In this document: one piece after another, positions 45,345 to 58,089 of the stretch
Position numbering within the stretch: the stretch's first letter is position 1
Layout: every line of letters starts with the position of its first letter
Source: Straminergon stramineum
Lineage: Eukaryota; Streptophyta; Bryopsida; Hypnales; Calliergonaceae
Reading direction: 5' to 3'
Length of the DNA: 64,000 nt
Assembly (NCBI GenBank): GCA_963920665.1
Contig: OY987266.1
Coordinates: 18,171,001-18,235,000 of the forward strand
Position numbers and translations under genes: made by a program
The notes under the pieces: generated by a model
Told to the model about the DNA's origin: nothing
The model's database searches: none
The model's input: only the letters and a program-made list of their open reading frames with translations

Positions 45345-48300
45345 ATGGATTCTGTCCAGATCATGGCGAACTCGTCTTCATCAACTGTGCTTTCCTCTGA
45401 ACAGACAAGCCATTTCAGTTCTCAGACTGAAATGGAGATGGAGTCCTCGAAAGTTCGTCACTGGAGTCAACTGGATTATCGCACAGCAGATTCGGAGTTG
45501 TCAGCGGAGAGCAACTCTAAATACTTTGCTTTGCTAAAAGAAGATCCTCAATGGGGTCGTTTCTTCACGGACTTTGAGGCCCTTGAGGTGGGTGAGAAAA
45601 TCAGCGGAGGGGCTCAAGCCGACATTTATGAAGCTCGCATGACACTTGATGGTCCTTTCAATTTGGTGGTGAAGGTGATGAAGGGAGATGCTCCTCTCCA
45701 AACTATCCAAGCGCAATGGCCCATTGGAATGTTGTCTGCTCGTTCCAAGTTTAAACATTTATTTGATAGCCTTTGATTACAATTTTGGGAGGAACGGTGT
45801 TACGTGATAAGAGGTTGCGGGGACGATTTGCGTCTCTTGATCGATCGCCGAATGAAACAAGAGCGCAATTCACCTGGCCCTTTCCCAATCGACGAAGCCA
45901 TTCACTTGATATTGGGAATAGCTGAGGATATGGACACTCTACACAGCAAGCATGAGATATTTCATCGCGATTTGAAAGCGTCGAATGTGCTTGTGTGGGG
46001 AGACTTCGGAGAAGACATGAGCCTTGTTGCTACTCCTCACCGAGTTGCGAGGATAGGATCAGTTGTTGCTGATTTTGAGTGCTCTGTGGGAGTATTGGGG
46101 ACCGGGTTTTGGAGGGCACCAGAAATACTTGAGCAGTTGAAGGCTAGAGTACCTTGTTCGGAAGTGCAGTTTACATGTGAGTCGGATGTGTATAGCTATG
46201 GCATGACCTGCTATGAGATTGTATCTGGTTGCATTCCATATGATGGCCTTGGAGGTGAAGATACGATATTCCAAATTTTGCAAGGTCGACGCCCGGAATT
46301 GCCGCATGAACTGCCTGAGCTTGTAAGAAACATCATCATCGGATGTTGGCATTCCGATCCATCGGAGAGACCTAGTTTTTCAGCCATATGCATGGCCCTA
46401 AAGCTGAAGATAGGGCCGAATCCTGTGAGTGTTGTCATCGACAACAAATCTCAAAGAGGTGCGAGTATTGTGAAGGTATGTAAGTGCTTCACCTAAATAG
46501 GACATTGTTGATTGTATTTGGGGAGATTTATTATTGGATTGCTCTTCTTCACATCTTTATTTAAGCACTTTTTTCAATGTTCTGAACTTTTGTAACTGGA
46601 TTTTTAGCATCCTTGGGGAATTCATTCGGTTAAGGTAGAGTTGGACTATTGTTTACTTTTGGTATAGTTGGACTAAGTCCTTTGGTTTGAATTTACTTTT
46701 TAGTGACTTTGTGAGGAGTTGGTGATGTAGAGTTTGTGTTGGTTTGGTTTGGGGACTTGTGGAATAAGTTCTTCATTTCATCTGATCACTATCTATTGGG
46801 GACATATGGTATTTTATCTATTGGGGACATATAATATTTTTATGCAATTTTTTGGAGAGTTATTAAGAGTCTCAAAAGTTTTTGTGATGATATCTCAATA
46901 TTGTGGCTCACAAAATATTGTGTTGGACACTTGAAATTCATTTATTGGGTTCTCTATTGTATCACTATGCTGACAAATCAATTGTAACTTCATTGCTTCT
47001 TTTGTCATTGACATGTTGTTTGAGACATTCAATGGCTTCTAAAATTTAATGCACCCTCTTTTGATATTGATGTTCAAATGTATTAAACCCTAAGAGAGTA
47101 ACATAAGTGATGTGTTTCCACATGTCTTCCAATGTGAGGAACTTGTTATTTATTCAAATAAGTGAAGAACTAATTGTGTTTTGTTGAACGATACCCAATA
47201 TGGATGTAGGTCAAACAGTGGAACAATCCTCAACCTCTAACTTTGCTTGAGGTCATGCAAAAATTGATGGATATGGACCTATCAGTCTTGAAGGCTTTTG
47301 ACTCGTCTTCAAGAGAAATGATTACGAAGTGTAAGAAGTCTCACACCGCCATGCTCATTGCTAATACCATGAACTCCAAATTTTATTGCGGTTGCCTCAG
47401 TTTGTGAGGGAGGATTCTTTGAGGACTCTTTATAGAGACCTCTTTGAAACTTTTGTATCTTGACATTTGTCATTGGCATAATGAGCTACAGATTTTGAGG
47501 TGACTGATTGCAAAGGAAAGAAGGTTGTGAATGACAAGTCTATCGCAAATATTACAAAGGTTAGCATCAAGGTCTCCCACTCTTCCGTTTATTGTTTTCA
47601 CTGTTATGTTTTAGACTTCTTAGAATGTTCCTGAGTTGTTTGGAATGATTGATAAACGATTACTAATCAAAATAATGTCTTTATTGCGCAGGCTCTAAGC
47701 ACGGCAGTGAAGACGAAATGGATCAGTGAGAATCTGGGGACATCTATCGATGGAACTAGTAGTATGCAAATGCATGTTCTAGACGTCGTTGCTAAGAGGA
47801 GTGCAGGTCTCCTTAGGAATGTTTCTAGACTTTTGGTTGCGACGAATTTTCGAGTTCACTCAGCAGGATGCTGGACTCGGAAGGGTCGATTGGAGTGTGT
47901 CATATATGTGGAAGGCGCAAGAACGGGTACCTTGTTGTGGGAACTTGGACATGATACGGAATATTTTCAAATATCTCGTGGACTTGTCAAGATAATTGTT
48001 CACAGAGTTGTAGCTGAAGAGTTTACTCACTTGAATAGACGTCTGCATAATCTGAAGTCTATGGATTTGACATTTCCTCGCAGCTCATCAAACATTCGTG
48101 TAGAGCAGAGAAAGGAGTCTGAGAAGGGTTTCGTTCTACCGATGGAGTTGTGTGTCTTGGGAAATCAGAGACGCTGGTCCATGTCTCTGGCGCCTTGGCG
48201 GATCTGAACTACAAAATCTGGGAAGCAAGCATCGAATACCCTGGCCCGTATAAGTTCCTGGTAATTCCACGACTTTGACCTTGACCCCTAGAAGTATTTA

Positions 48301-48994
48301 TTCCTCTAGCATGTTCATGATTTATGAGTTTGCAATGGGTGCGAACCTCGAAAGAGAGTTTGTACTTGTGAGTGTGCATTGAATGGAGAGAATTCTAGGA
48401 GCGATCCCGATTTGTCCCTGAATGCACGTTACTGGAAGTTACATATTTTCAAATTTGATGGTGGTTGCAAGTCGATTGTTAGATGTTATCAGTAAGAGTG
48501 TGTTTAATGTACAGAAGGGCAGAGCCAGCAAATGCAAAGACATCTATGTTCGAACTCGTGGCAATGAAGACATGGGGAACATGAAAAGAATTCTGGATGT
48601 TGCTATTGAACGCGGATGCCCTGAAGTAAGACCTGATTCTCATCCTTTAGACGATTCCTTGTGATTTGCGTTCGAGGTCTTTTGGTTTTAGCCCTTGCAC
48701 TTCATGCGAGATGATAACTTCGTTGACTAAATGCACTTGAGTTTGTCACAGTTTCGAATTTTTTCTGTTGATTCATCAGTAACTATGTTTTGAAAACAGG
48801 TCAACGTGGAGCTGAGCGTACGTGGTCCCAGTGAAGAATTGCTTGATGATTTGATGCAAAGCCTTCGCGAGAATGGTCTCTTTGTAACCGGCGGCCAATT
48901 TTATGGTGACTATGATAAATTCAGATTTTCCGATCTCCAGTTTTTCGTCACTGAAATCCCGGCAGCGAGAGTTGGCCAGGGTTGGTTTTTTTGA
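45345..48994 (+). pseudogene. Damaged full-length copy C of the kinase-ACR gene
   Basis: Exons are 45345-46475, 47210-47330, 47492-47559, 47692-48260, 48515-48625 and 48800-48994, with the same GT..AG boundaries as gene A. Against A, exon 1 has lost one base after 45767 and 32 bases between two gatttgcgt repeats (join near 45824-45832). Together the frame is restored, but the shifted stretch holds a TGA (45774-45776), and the strand and hinge segment around A's residues 143-170 is lost. Exon 4 is one base short near 48129 (ggtttcg for ggttttcg), so ACT3 reads to a stop at 48205-48207. HRDLKASN, DFE and APE remain further down. The last exon is altered by a MITE. Homology to A's leader starts only about 24 nt before the ATG, so no promoter is shared. 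Expression of a full product is not expected. Confidence 0.85.
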
Positions 48995-49253
48995 GCTAAT
49001 TCTCGCCAGAAAGCGATGAAATTTTTTTAGACAGAGTATTAGACGAAATATTTTTAGTTCATGAAATCGCTAATTTGTTACCACATATTGGGACAATATT
49101 GCTCTATTTGGATGAATGAATATTTTGGATGAAGAATGAAACTTCATCCAAAGATTTCAAGTTTCATCCGTTTCCATGGATGTAAATTGCTTTAGCCTTC
49201 CAATGATCATTGCTTTTGGCATTGCCTACAATGAATGAAAAAAGAAATCCCTG
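48977..49253. mobile_element. hAT-type MITE inserted at the last codons of copy C
   Basis: The ends CAGGGTTGGTTTTTTT and (inverse) CAGGGATTTCTTTTTT enclose 277 bp. The flanks GAGTTGGC (48969-48976) and GAGCTGGC (49254-49261) are an 8-bp duplication with one change. Gene A has the single empty site GAGCTGGC directly before its TAA. The insertion moves the original stop away and supplies a new one after five codons (QGWFF, TGA at 48992-48994). Confidence 0.85.
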
Positions 49254-49261
49254 GAGCTGGC

Positions 49262-51325
49262 TAATACAGTTCGATGTTGTCTTGATAGTTCTAAAGTATG
49301 TGCACCTCAAATCATCACTAATTACAGCTGAGCATAATTACTATTATTAAACATGAATTATTTTTATTGGATCTTAATGGCCAATGAAAGTGGTTTCTAG
49401 TAACCTCGCTTGGTCAAAAATAAATTAAGAATGTCTGAATACAACTTTCTGAGAGCCAGTAACAAAGCATTCAGCAAGGCAAGAAGAATTGCCAATAGGA
49501 TAACATATTAGTTCTCATTTAACCCACTTTGCGCAACTTGGAGTGATTTTGTAAATCAATCTCTAGCTTTATTTAAACTACACCGAGATTCCAATCACAC
49601 CCAATATGACAGCAGATTCATATGTGCTCCCCTCTACTGGGTGCTGGATCTCAGGACAAGAGCAGTGAAGGAATTATCTATGTTGGGCTACAAGTTAAGG
49701 AATTACATGAGGGTTATGTTTGGGACATATGAGGAAGGGGCTTTGCAGAGGTCACAGATGGCATGGGGAGTACACATGTTCAGGGCAAATTTATGAGAAC
49801 CAGGTGCAATGCAAGAGCAAAGAAATTGCATGGCAGTGCAACAGATGCGTTGCCACAGCACTAAGCTTACAAAAGTTTCATCAAGTTGCAACAGCAATGA
49901 AAAGGATTTATGGACAGCACCCAAAAGATTTGCATTGAAATAGCAACATCCTAGTAAGGTTTGCATGGCATGGCAACAACAAATACGAAAATTATCTTGT
50001 CATTAGGAAAATTCTGAGCTCTAAACAAGGCTGCTAGTATTAGATTTTCAGCACCCTGCAGTGCAAGTACAGAAAAAATAAAAAACATATACTTTTTTTA
50101 AATACTTTTTTTAGAAAAAAAATATTTAAAAAACAGTCAATCTGATGAGGCATTGATGTGGCACTAATAGTGCCACATCAAATTCCAAAATTTAAAAAAT
50201 AAAAAATAAAAAATATTTTTTTCTATAATTGCACCATGGGGGTGCAGAATTTGCAGCCTTGTTTAGAGCTCAAAATTTTCCTAATGAAAAATCACAAATA
50301 TTCAATCTACAATTGATTTTAGAAGGAATTTTGAATTTTTGACCTCAAATATATTTCTTGAAAATATTAGTTTTTGAAAGGTAGAATAGCCCATTGTAGT
50401 TAGAAGACCCCGTAGTAGACACCTAGGGAATGACCCCAAATGGATTTTTTCAAGAAATGAGATTTAGACCACAATTAATTTCTTATGTGACAATAATGGA
50501 GTGATTAATGACCTCATTAGGAACTTCTAAATTTCTTGTTAACTTTTCAATGTAATTTCAATATAGGGAGTGATATTTTGGGGCCTTCCCTGTTAGAAAT
50601 TATTATGATTGCTCTAGATGTGTATGATGAGCATTATGGATACCAATTTTGTTGGTTTAGGGGTAGTCTAGAGACTCTTTAGGGTCATGATGGGCTGACC
50701 ACTTCAAAAATTCATTGCAAATTCATACTTTATCAAAAGAATTTAGATGCTTTTGTTGTTTCTCACACTTGTCTTTATGTTGGGACAAAAAAATTTAAAA
50801 ATAAAGCAATGACATGAGGTCAAACTCCTAATAGTCTGACCTCAAAAGGTTGTTTTACCTCACTAGCTAGTTGATTTAGCCTAATATAGATATAATCTAT
50901 GGATCATATTTTACAACTATTTTTTGAGAGTCTTCATCATTAAATTATTACTCAAAGTTTCATCTTATAATGGAAATCATTTTGCAATTTTGAAAATCTG
51001 AACTACCGGTGGTCCTTTAGGAGTTGAAGGACACAAGTATTTAGGGGCTTGGTTGTGACCTTCAAGTTTTATAAACGGGGGCTAATAAAATTCTCTTTCC
51101 AAAGAGCTCTGACTTCCTGTTTGCTACAATGAACAATGAAAGAGACTGAGTGAGCTAAGATGAAACTATCAGCCTTGTTTTTGCACATGAGAGTCCACCT
51201 GATAAACTGTGGGTCTTCATTGGTAAACTGGAGTTCACTGGCAAGTGCATTTAAGTTATTTGAGTGTGCCATTGAAGGTTTCTGTAGAATCAGTTTGCCA
51301 CATATTCTGAATACCATGTTGCACC
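49262..51325. other. 3' flank of copy C and dispersed repeats
   Basis: 49262-49390 is the shared 3' untranslated sequence. 49405-49520 and 49860-49990 match 25340-25620. 50145-50260 holds the palindrome 'gtggcactaatagtgccac' shared with 536-566. A decayed 'cctttaggagttga' end lies at 51014. No gene seen. Confidence 0.4.
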
Positions 51326-52144
51326 TTAACCCCTAAGTGCCTAAGCCTTTTCAAGTGTGTTTTGACTATGAAAAAGAGCATTGACTTGTGGTTATCCTCA
51401 ATGAAGCAAATTGTGTTTTTTTCCAAATCTAACTGTATAGATGTTAATAGAGCTTGTTTACTAGTATGCACACCAATTTTGAGTGCGAAATTTTCTAGGA
51501 GTTATGATATTATACCAAGGAAAATGTACATTTTCTATTTTTAGTATGTTGTCTTTGTCCACAATGTTTCAAAAATTTGCATGTAAATGTTTTTGGGGAT
51601 TGGAGGTAACATGACCAACTTCAAAGAGTGTTACAAACTAAAATGCACTTCCAAAAAACTTAATTTCACATGAAAAAACATCAAACTCATTACACAATCC
51701 ACCTTGCAATTGTTGAAATGCAATTTTTGTTTATAAGTAGAAATTGCAAATAGCTTCAAATAAACACTTGCATGTTGAAATTTTCAATGGTGAAAATCAT
51801 GAAAAGACTTTAAACTTTTCATTGGGACCATTCTCAAAGCAAATGGATAAGTACAATTTCTTAGATCTCAATTCAAATGAAATTGCCAAGCTTTGCATAA
51901 AGCCAGGAAATGAAGTAAAATTAGCAAGCTTTACACTCCACTTTTAGTACACATATGCCTTTGAAGACCTCTCAATAATTGAATATGTACTTTTCTCAAT
52001 GAAAAATGAAAATTTTCCATAATTAACCCTCAAAACTACCCAATTTTTTTTTAAAACTAGTCACAGGAATTTAACTGCCCACACAGAAATGGGCTTGAAA
52101 TTATAGATCGACCATACATGGTCGTCAAGGCAATTAGGGGTTAA
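51326..52144. mobile_element. TTAA-flanked element PB9
   Basis: The ends are TTAACCCCTAAGTGCCT and (inverse) TTAACCCCTAATTGCCT, 16 of 17 matching; 819 bp. Interior unlike the other copies. No transposase frame. Confidence 0.65.
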
Positions 52145-54153
52145 GGTTGCTCTTGCACAAGGATCTTTTGTCATGTTGATTATCAACTGCAAAACCATGT
52201 ACCCATTCTTGTAATTAGATGCATGTATTGTACATGAGTATTTAGCTTGTAAAATTTGAGTCTCCAGGCATTGAATTAAATAGCAATTACGCTAGTGTGT
52301 GAGCCTAGAAATGCGAGCCTAGGTGTAAATTAGTACCCTATAACCATTGAAGGACTCTATAAAATATGTCACATTTAATTATTTTGGGACTTTTGAAAGT
52401 CCATAACTAATAATAGAAAAAATTGGTCATCATTAGATAATGCAAAACATTAGGAAATCTATGCAAGACATCGGGAGATCAATACAAAACATCGGGAGAT
52501 CTATACAAACATTTATAGATCTTTGGATATTTTGTCCATAATTCATTGAATAGTCTAGAAGCAATTAAATGTCATATAACATAGATACCCTATAAATATG
52601 GAAGGTGCATATTACATAGGAACCTATAATATAGGTGCCTACAATATAGATACCTTATACAATCCACCCTCAATATTTGTTAACACTTGGGAGCAAGGAA
52701 ACTTGTAACACTTATGTGGTATTAACACTTTAACACTTGTCGGTAGACAATTTGAAACGCTTACATAAATAACACTTATGTGACTTGGGAATTAACAACA
52801 ACAACACTTATAAAAATAAAGGATGAAAATACATAAAATATGAATGTCATCATACATGGAAGCATAATAGAAGAACAAATCTAAAGTAGGTTGATGAGAT
52901 TCTAGAACACGCCTCTAGGGTAGAAGGCTTAAGAATGGCACATCTAAGGAGAAAAATAGATGTGCGGAAGAAACTGTTTGTCCAATGACTTCCAATTTGT
53001 TTTGGTAGAGAGAGAAATGGAAAATAAACAAAGTGCAATTTAAATTGTAGTTTTCTGAATTAGAATGAATTAAATACAATTTTCCAAAGTGAAAAGTCTG
53101 TAGGTTGTTATTTATGTTCATAGACTTTAGCAGTAATGAATTATCATGTGCCTTTGAAAAGAGCAAATCGGTCCAGAAATAGATGAAGTGGGTGCTCACT
53201 ATGTTCAAGAAAGTTCCATAATGTGGGAATAGAGTGTCCTAAATCGAGCAAGAGAAATTTGTACCCTGAAATTTATATTTATCATTTATTTGTTATTGTC
53301 ATCTTGAATTCTATGTTCACAATTGAATGATGCATTCATGATTAGTGAATCACACATAATAATAGTCCAAAAGCATTGCTCACTGCCCTAAAATCATGCA
53401 CTTGCAGTCACATTTTCCTACCTCAAAAAATGGTGTCCATTTCAACAACCACATGCTCTATACATGGGCCACTTCTATGGTCGCTTCTAAAATGCCCGCT
53501 CGCTTTCAGAGCCTCCTACCTTAATGATACCTAGGAAAGATAGTAAAGAATCTCTTTCTTTTGTACCAAAGTAAATTCAAAGCCCTTCCCCATTGTAGAC
53601 CTAAACTTCTAGCTTCTTTAAATCATCAAATCACAAATCTATCACAATATCATAACATTGCTAAATCCTCAAATGGCACAACACTAAAATTTAAAGAAAT
53701 TGATGCAAGGGAGCTTGAAGTTTAAATTCTAAAGATGTTGATGGAATTTATGGCTAATATTGTTTGCATGATGTAGAATGGATGATGTGTGAAGATATTA
53801 TAAGCTACATATGGTACTATTAATGCCAACCACAACATGATGGACATAGTTCAATTTCATCCAAGTTATAAGTTTTTATAGCCTCATATAACTCTTATGG
53901 AGGTGAATTTATTGAAGAGGGGAGCATAATTTTTATAAATTCTCCTAATAGTTAACAATTAACACTTACTAGTATATTTTTTAGAGTTTTTTGGGGGAGC
54001 CCAATTTTCCTTAACACATATGCAACTTTAGCACTTATCGGGGTAACAAATATCGAAGGTGAACTATAACCATAGTCCATAGAAGGTTTCTAAAACATAA
54101 TTGTCTAAGCTCATGGGCTGAAGATCTTAGGCTCACATGCTAGCAACTCTCAA
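52145..54153. other. AT-rich intergenic sequence
   Basis: Short local repeats occur near 52440-52530 ('acatcgggagatc' twice) and 52590-52660 ('ataggtgcctacaatat'). A right-end-like 'gcctcctacctta' at 53511-53523 resembles the AGGTA MITE ends. No gene seen. Confidence 0.35.
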
Positions 54154-55085
54154 TTAACCCCTAAAGCTCCAAACATGGTTTTTTGGCATTATAGATATTT
54201 TGGGTAGCTCACTACGAGCAGAATTTTCAAATTTCTTCTTTGAAATTTTCACACAACATGTGGTCGAGGAGTACCTTTGAAGCCCAACAATTTTCATAAA
54301 TTTTGACTAAATGGTTGAAAAGTTATTGTATGACATGTCGTTTCTTTCCCAATTTAGGCAACTCAAGCACATAAAAAAAATCACTTTTTTCAAAAATAAA
54401 AATTTGAAATTGATTTTGTAGATTTATATATGTGTAGAAAGATTTGAATCATTCCATTTTGACCAATGAGGTGAAAGTTACGAGGAGTTTTAGTTTGTGG
54501 GCAATTATGGATTCTCTAGTCTAAAATAAACTTTGAAGTCCTTCATTTAACTCAATTTTCAATATTTTTTGAAAAAAATAAAATCATAGAATGTAGATTT
54601 TTTATGAAAACATTACAACCATTGGGATTGACATTTTTCAATTCCATAACATATTCTTAACATTTTAGTATTTTGAATCATTTTCTACTTCTTTCTACTT
54701 ACAATTTTTTTTCTATATGTTGTATAATTCCAAATGATTTGAATTTTTTCAAGCATGTATCTAACTTGCCTGGAAGAAAGAATCCAAAGACGCACATCCA
54801 TTTTAAAGATTTTTTCATACAAATGTGACCTTACGAAGAGCAGCTATCTGGGGTCTTGCAAGGACAAAAAAAGGATTTTTGTCAATTCAAACATTAATAT
54901 CTTGCAAACTACATGGTGGAAATTTCTGAATTTTTTTCCACATGTTCTCAAACTAGCTTACTACAAGATCTTATGGTTGCATGTGTCCAAAAATGTTTTT
55001 TTTTCTAAAATTTGATCCTTGTACTAGAAATGGCAGTTTTGGAGCGTTTTTGGTGAAAATATAGTCAAAAACCTTTAGGGGTTAA
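54154..55085 (-). mobile_element. TTAA-flanked element PB10, inverted full copy of PB2
   Basis: The ends are TTAACCCCTAAAGCTCC and (inverse) TTAACCCCTAAAGGTTT; 932 bp. The interior is the inverse of 5591-6540 ('cacacaacatg', 'caacaattttcataa', 'ggagcgtttttggtg'). No transposase frame. Confidence 0.65.
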
Positions 55086-56214
55086 ACAATATGGAATTTG
55101 ATGGATTTGTGTAGATATCACCTACCAAAGCAATTGGAAGTTCAAAAGGGTAGCAATTAGTTTGCATCATCGCATGTATCTAGTTTCCTATTTCTATAAT
55201 CTCAATGAAGACCTAGAATATTGTATGTTGGGGTACGTAAGGGTCATCACATTGGTGGCGAATAATTAATTAAAGATTCTAAAGTAAGTTCAACACTCTA
55301 TAATTTAATTTCAAAAAATCAGTCATTATATTCAAGAAAGTTCAGCACTCTCTACACCTAGTTACAACAATTGCTTTGCTTGATGTGTAGGAAGTTGAGA
55401 AGACAAGTTCTTTATACAAGTGAGGTGGTAGTAGGTGAAACAACCCATGTGGGATACGTAAATTAGGATTAGTAGGAGCTCAACCACTCATAGTTAAGCT
55501 CTCATCTTTGAATTATCCCATATCCTTTTAGGATTCATGATGGACAATGGATTTCATTATGAAATTGACCTCTTCATGCTATAATCTCATAGCATGATAA
55601 TGAAACATCCCCCTTAGTTGACCAACAAAAACTTTCTTGATGGTGGATGGTAATTGGACTTCACTTTGGCCTTTTTGGCTAAAATGAGACATTTTTTTTG
55701 TTAACAACAATTTGGTCATTTAATTCTTTCTAAATTTGGCAAATTCTCTCTTTCATTTTTTTTTGGCTTTCTGAGAAATAATTATTTTCCGCCGACCATG
55801 CCCCAAAGGTACGGTATGTCAACAGAAGAAGATTTTGGTGTTTAGAAAGAGGAGTTGCACTATAAACCAAAAGTACTTTTACTTGTCCTAATTTCTATTT
55901 TGACAAACATTCAAGACTTTCTTTCTTCACCATTAGAGCTTGACTTTTAGATCCCCACCATTTGCATCTTCATTAGAATTAATGTGCTTGATAACTCAAA
56001 TCTATTACCAAGTTAAAAAAATGTACATCCTTCTATTTCAATTTGGTTGAAGCCCAACACACCATTAACATGTCAATGTTGGTTAATTCATAGAGTAAGG
56101 ACTAACCTGTACTAGAGAATGTTGGATTCCCTTTTTTGTGTGCAAGAAGGCTCATGTTTGTGAAAGTATCACTTGATATCAATGAGTGCATTCTCTTTCC
56201 TAGTGTCATGCTTA
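55086..56214. other. AT-rich intergenic sequence
   Basis: The start (55090-55210, 'gatttgtgtagatatcacctaccaa') resembles 29320-29420, a dispersed repeat. No gene seen. Confidence 0.35.
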
Positions 56215-56601
56215 TTAACCCTTAAAGGTCAATAGGAGCCCGTATTTACAATACTGTATTTGGTTCTTAAATACAAAGTATGTACTAAAATAGAGTGGCA
56301 CATATACCATTGGATGCAAAATTTTGCAATTATCATATTTCATGTGGACCTATGCTTTATCATGCTCAAATACAACACTGAATAAGAAGAATACATGGCC
56401 ATTTAGAACCTCTAAGAAATATATGAAGTTTAATATTGATATGATTTGGGAGTGCCATGTGTCATTGAATCCAACTCAACATGAATACAAACTTTTGTCA
56501 CTATCAAAAACTTCAATTCTTGCACCTTTTAGTATGCCAAATACACAAAAACAAAAACATTTTGGAGTCCAAATTGGGCTTTCCTAATCTTCAAGGGTTA
56601 A
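56215..56601. mobile_element. TTAA-flanked element PB11
   Basis: The ends are TTAACCCTTAAAGGTC and (inverse) TTAACCCTTGAAGATT; 387 bp, the shortest of the group. The 87-codon open frame inside is AT-driven and not recognised. Confidence 0.5.
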
Positions 56602-58089
56602 GTTGGATCTTAAACTAAGATGTCCTATACTAAGATGGTCTTCATTAGAATGATGGTTTTGAGATGAATCTACATCTCACTTGGTTGTAGATGTAGTTTG
56701 TTTTTTTCCAATGCCTCATCTTGCTTAGTCTAATAAATCAATGGAAATTCCAATGTGGCAACTTATAATCCTCTAATATATTTACTAAACTATAATTGTA
56801 GGGCAAGGTTGGCACCTCTCTATTGAATAATTATTTCTTTTTAGAAATTGAGTTTCTAAATATGTTAAAAATACATTAGAGAAGTTTTGGGGGGTCTAGA
56901 GGGTTGCATGTTCCCCTGGGATTTGCCTCGCAGCAGCTCCTTGACCCGACACAGTGACTACCATGTCACTTCTTCTTCTTTTTTGAATTTTTTTTTCAAC
57001 TTTCTTTTACATTTTAAAATTAAAAAAATTTGACAATGGCCGTTCTTGGATAGCTAGGGAACAACGCTAGAAACAGGCCCAAAATGGCCCTCCAAACCTC
57101 CCAAAACTCTTCTAATGGGAGTTTTGGTCCAATATTTTTCTTCATCATATTATCTTTTTTGGAAAGATTAATTTTCATAAAACTTCATCATCTATTTTGA
57201 AGATTATTTTTCATCACCAAACTTGCTCTACAACTATCATACAATAAGATCTTTGCCTTTGATTTGAACCTTTCCAAAGCTAGTGTTCCATGAGGTTGTT
57301 AATCTATAAAGTGTATTTTTGCTAAAAGCACTAATAGAATGTATATTTTTTGAATTTTTTTGTAGAACATATTTTAGACCTTGAGAAGAGAAGGTTCAAA
57401 TATAGAATAAGAAGATGGCAAATTTGAGTTGGAGGGAAGCATATTATTCAATGGTCTATTTTTTTTAATTGCATAGGCTTTCCTTCATTTTAAATTTTGA
57501 AAAAGGAAATTGCAAGAAACATTTGTCATTACAAAAAATCTCGACCTTGAAAGAGACTGCGAGTTTATTGCCGCAGTGGTGCAATTAGGGAAAAAAATGT
57601 TTTACAATTTAAAAAAAATTAATTCATTAATTTTTTTCGAGAAATGATGGGGCACTAGTGCGACCAAGTCGGGTATGGCGATTTTCAATTTTTATTTCAG
57701 TGTTTTATTTAATTTTTTTTTCAAAAAATATTTTCTGTATTGGCACTGCGCTACGCTGCAAAATGGCCTCTTTCAGGGCCCAAATTTTTTATAATGTTAC
57801 ACCATGGAATGTCCATCTAAAGAAAACTTGTAAGTAGTGGTTTCTAAAATCCATACTATTGTCTATGATCGGAAAAAAACAGCGGCTAGTTCAAAGTTAG
57901 CTAGTGGATTTGGTAAAAAAACCCGGTTGCATTTTAAAATTAAAGGATGTTAAACTAGGAAGAAATTTCTAGAACCGGAAATCAACTGGTGCCACCTAAA
58001 ATTTGGAGGATATTTGACTGCTTCCTTAGAATATTGGGGGGATTTTAGCCGCCTTGCCAAAAAAATTATTAGCTAATACTGGGCTAATG
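56602..58089. other. Intergenic sequence with remnants
   Basis: Around 57560-57800 lies a diverged relative of the AT-rich palindrome repeat at 536-566. No coding frame recognised until 58090. Confidence 0.3.
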
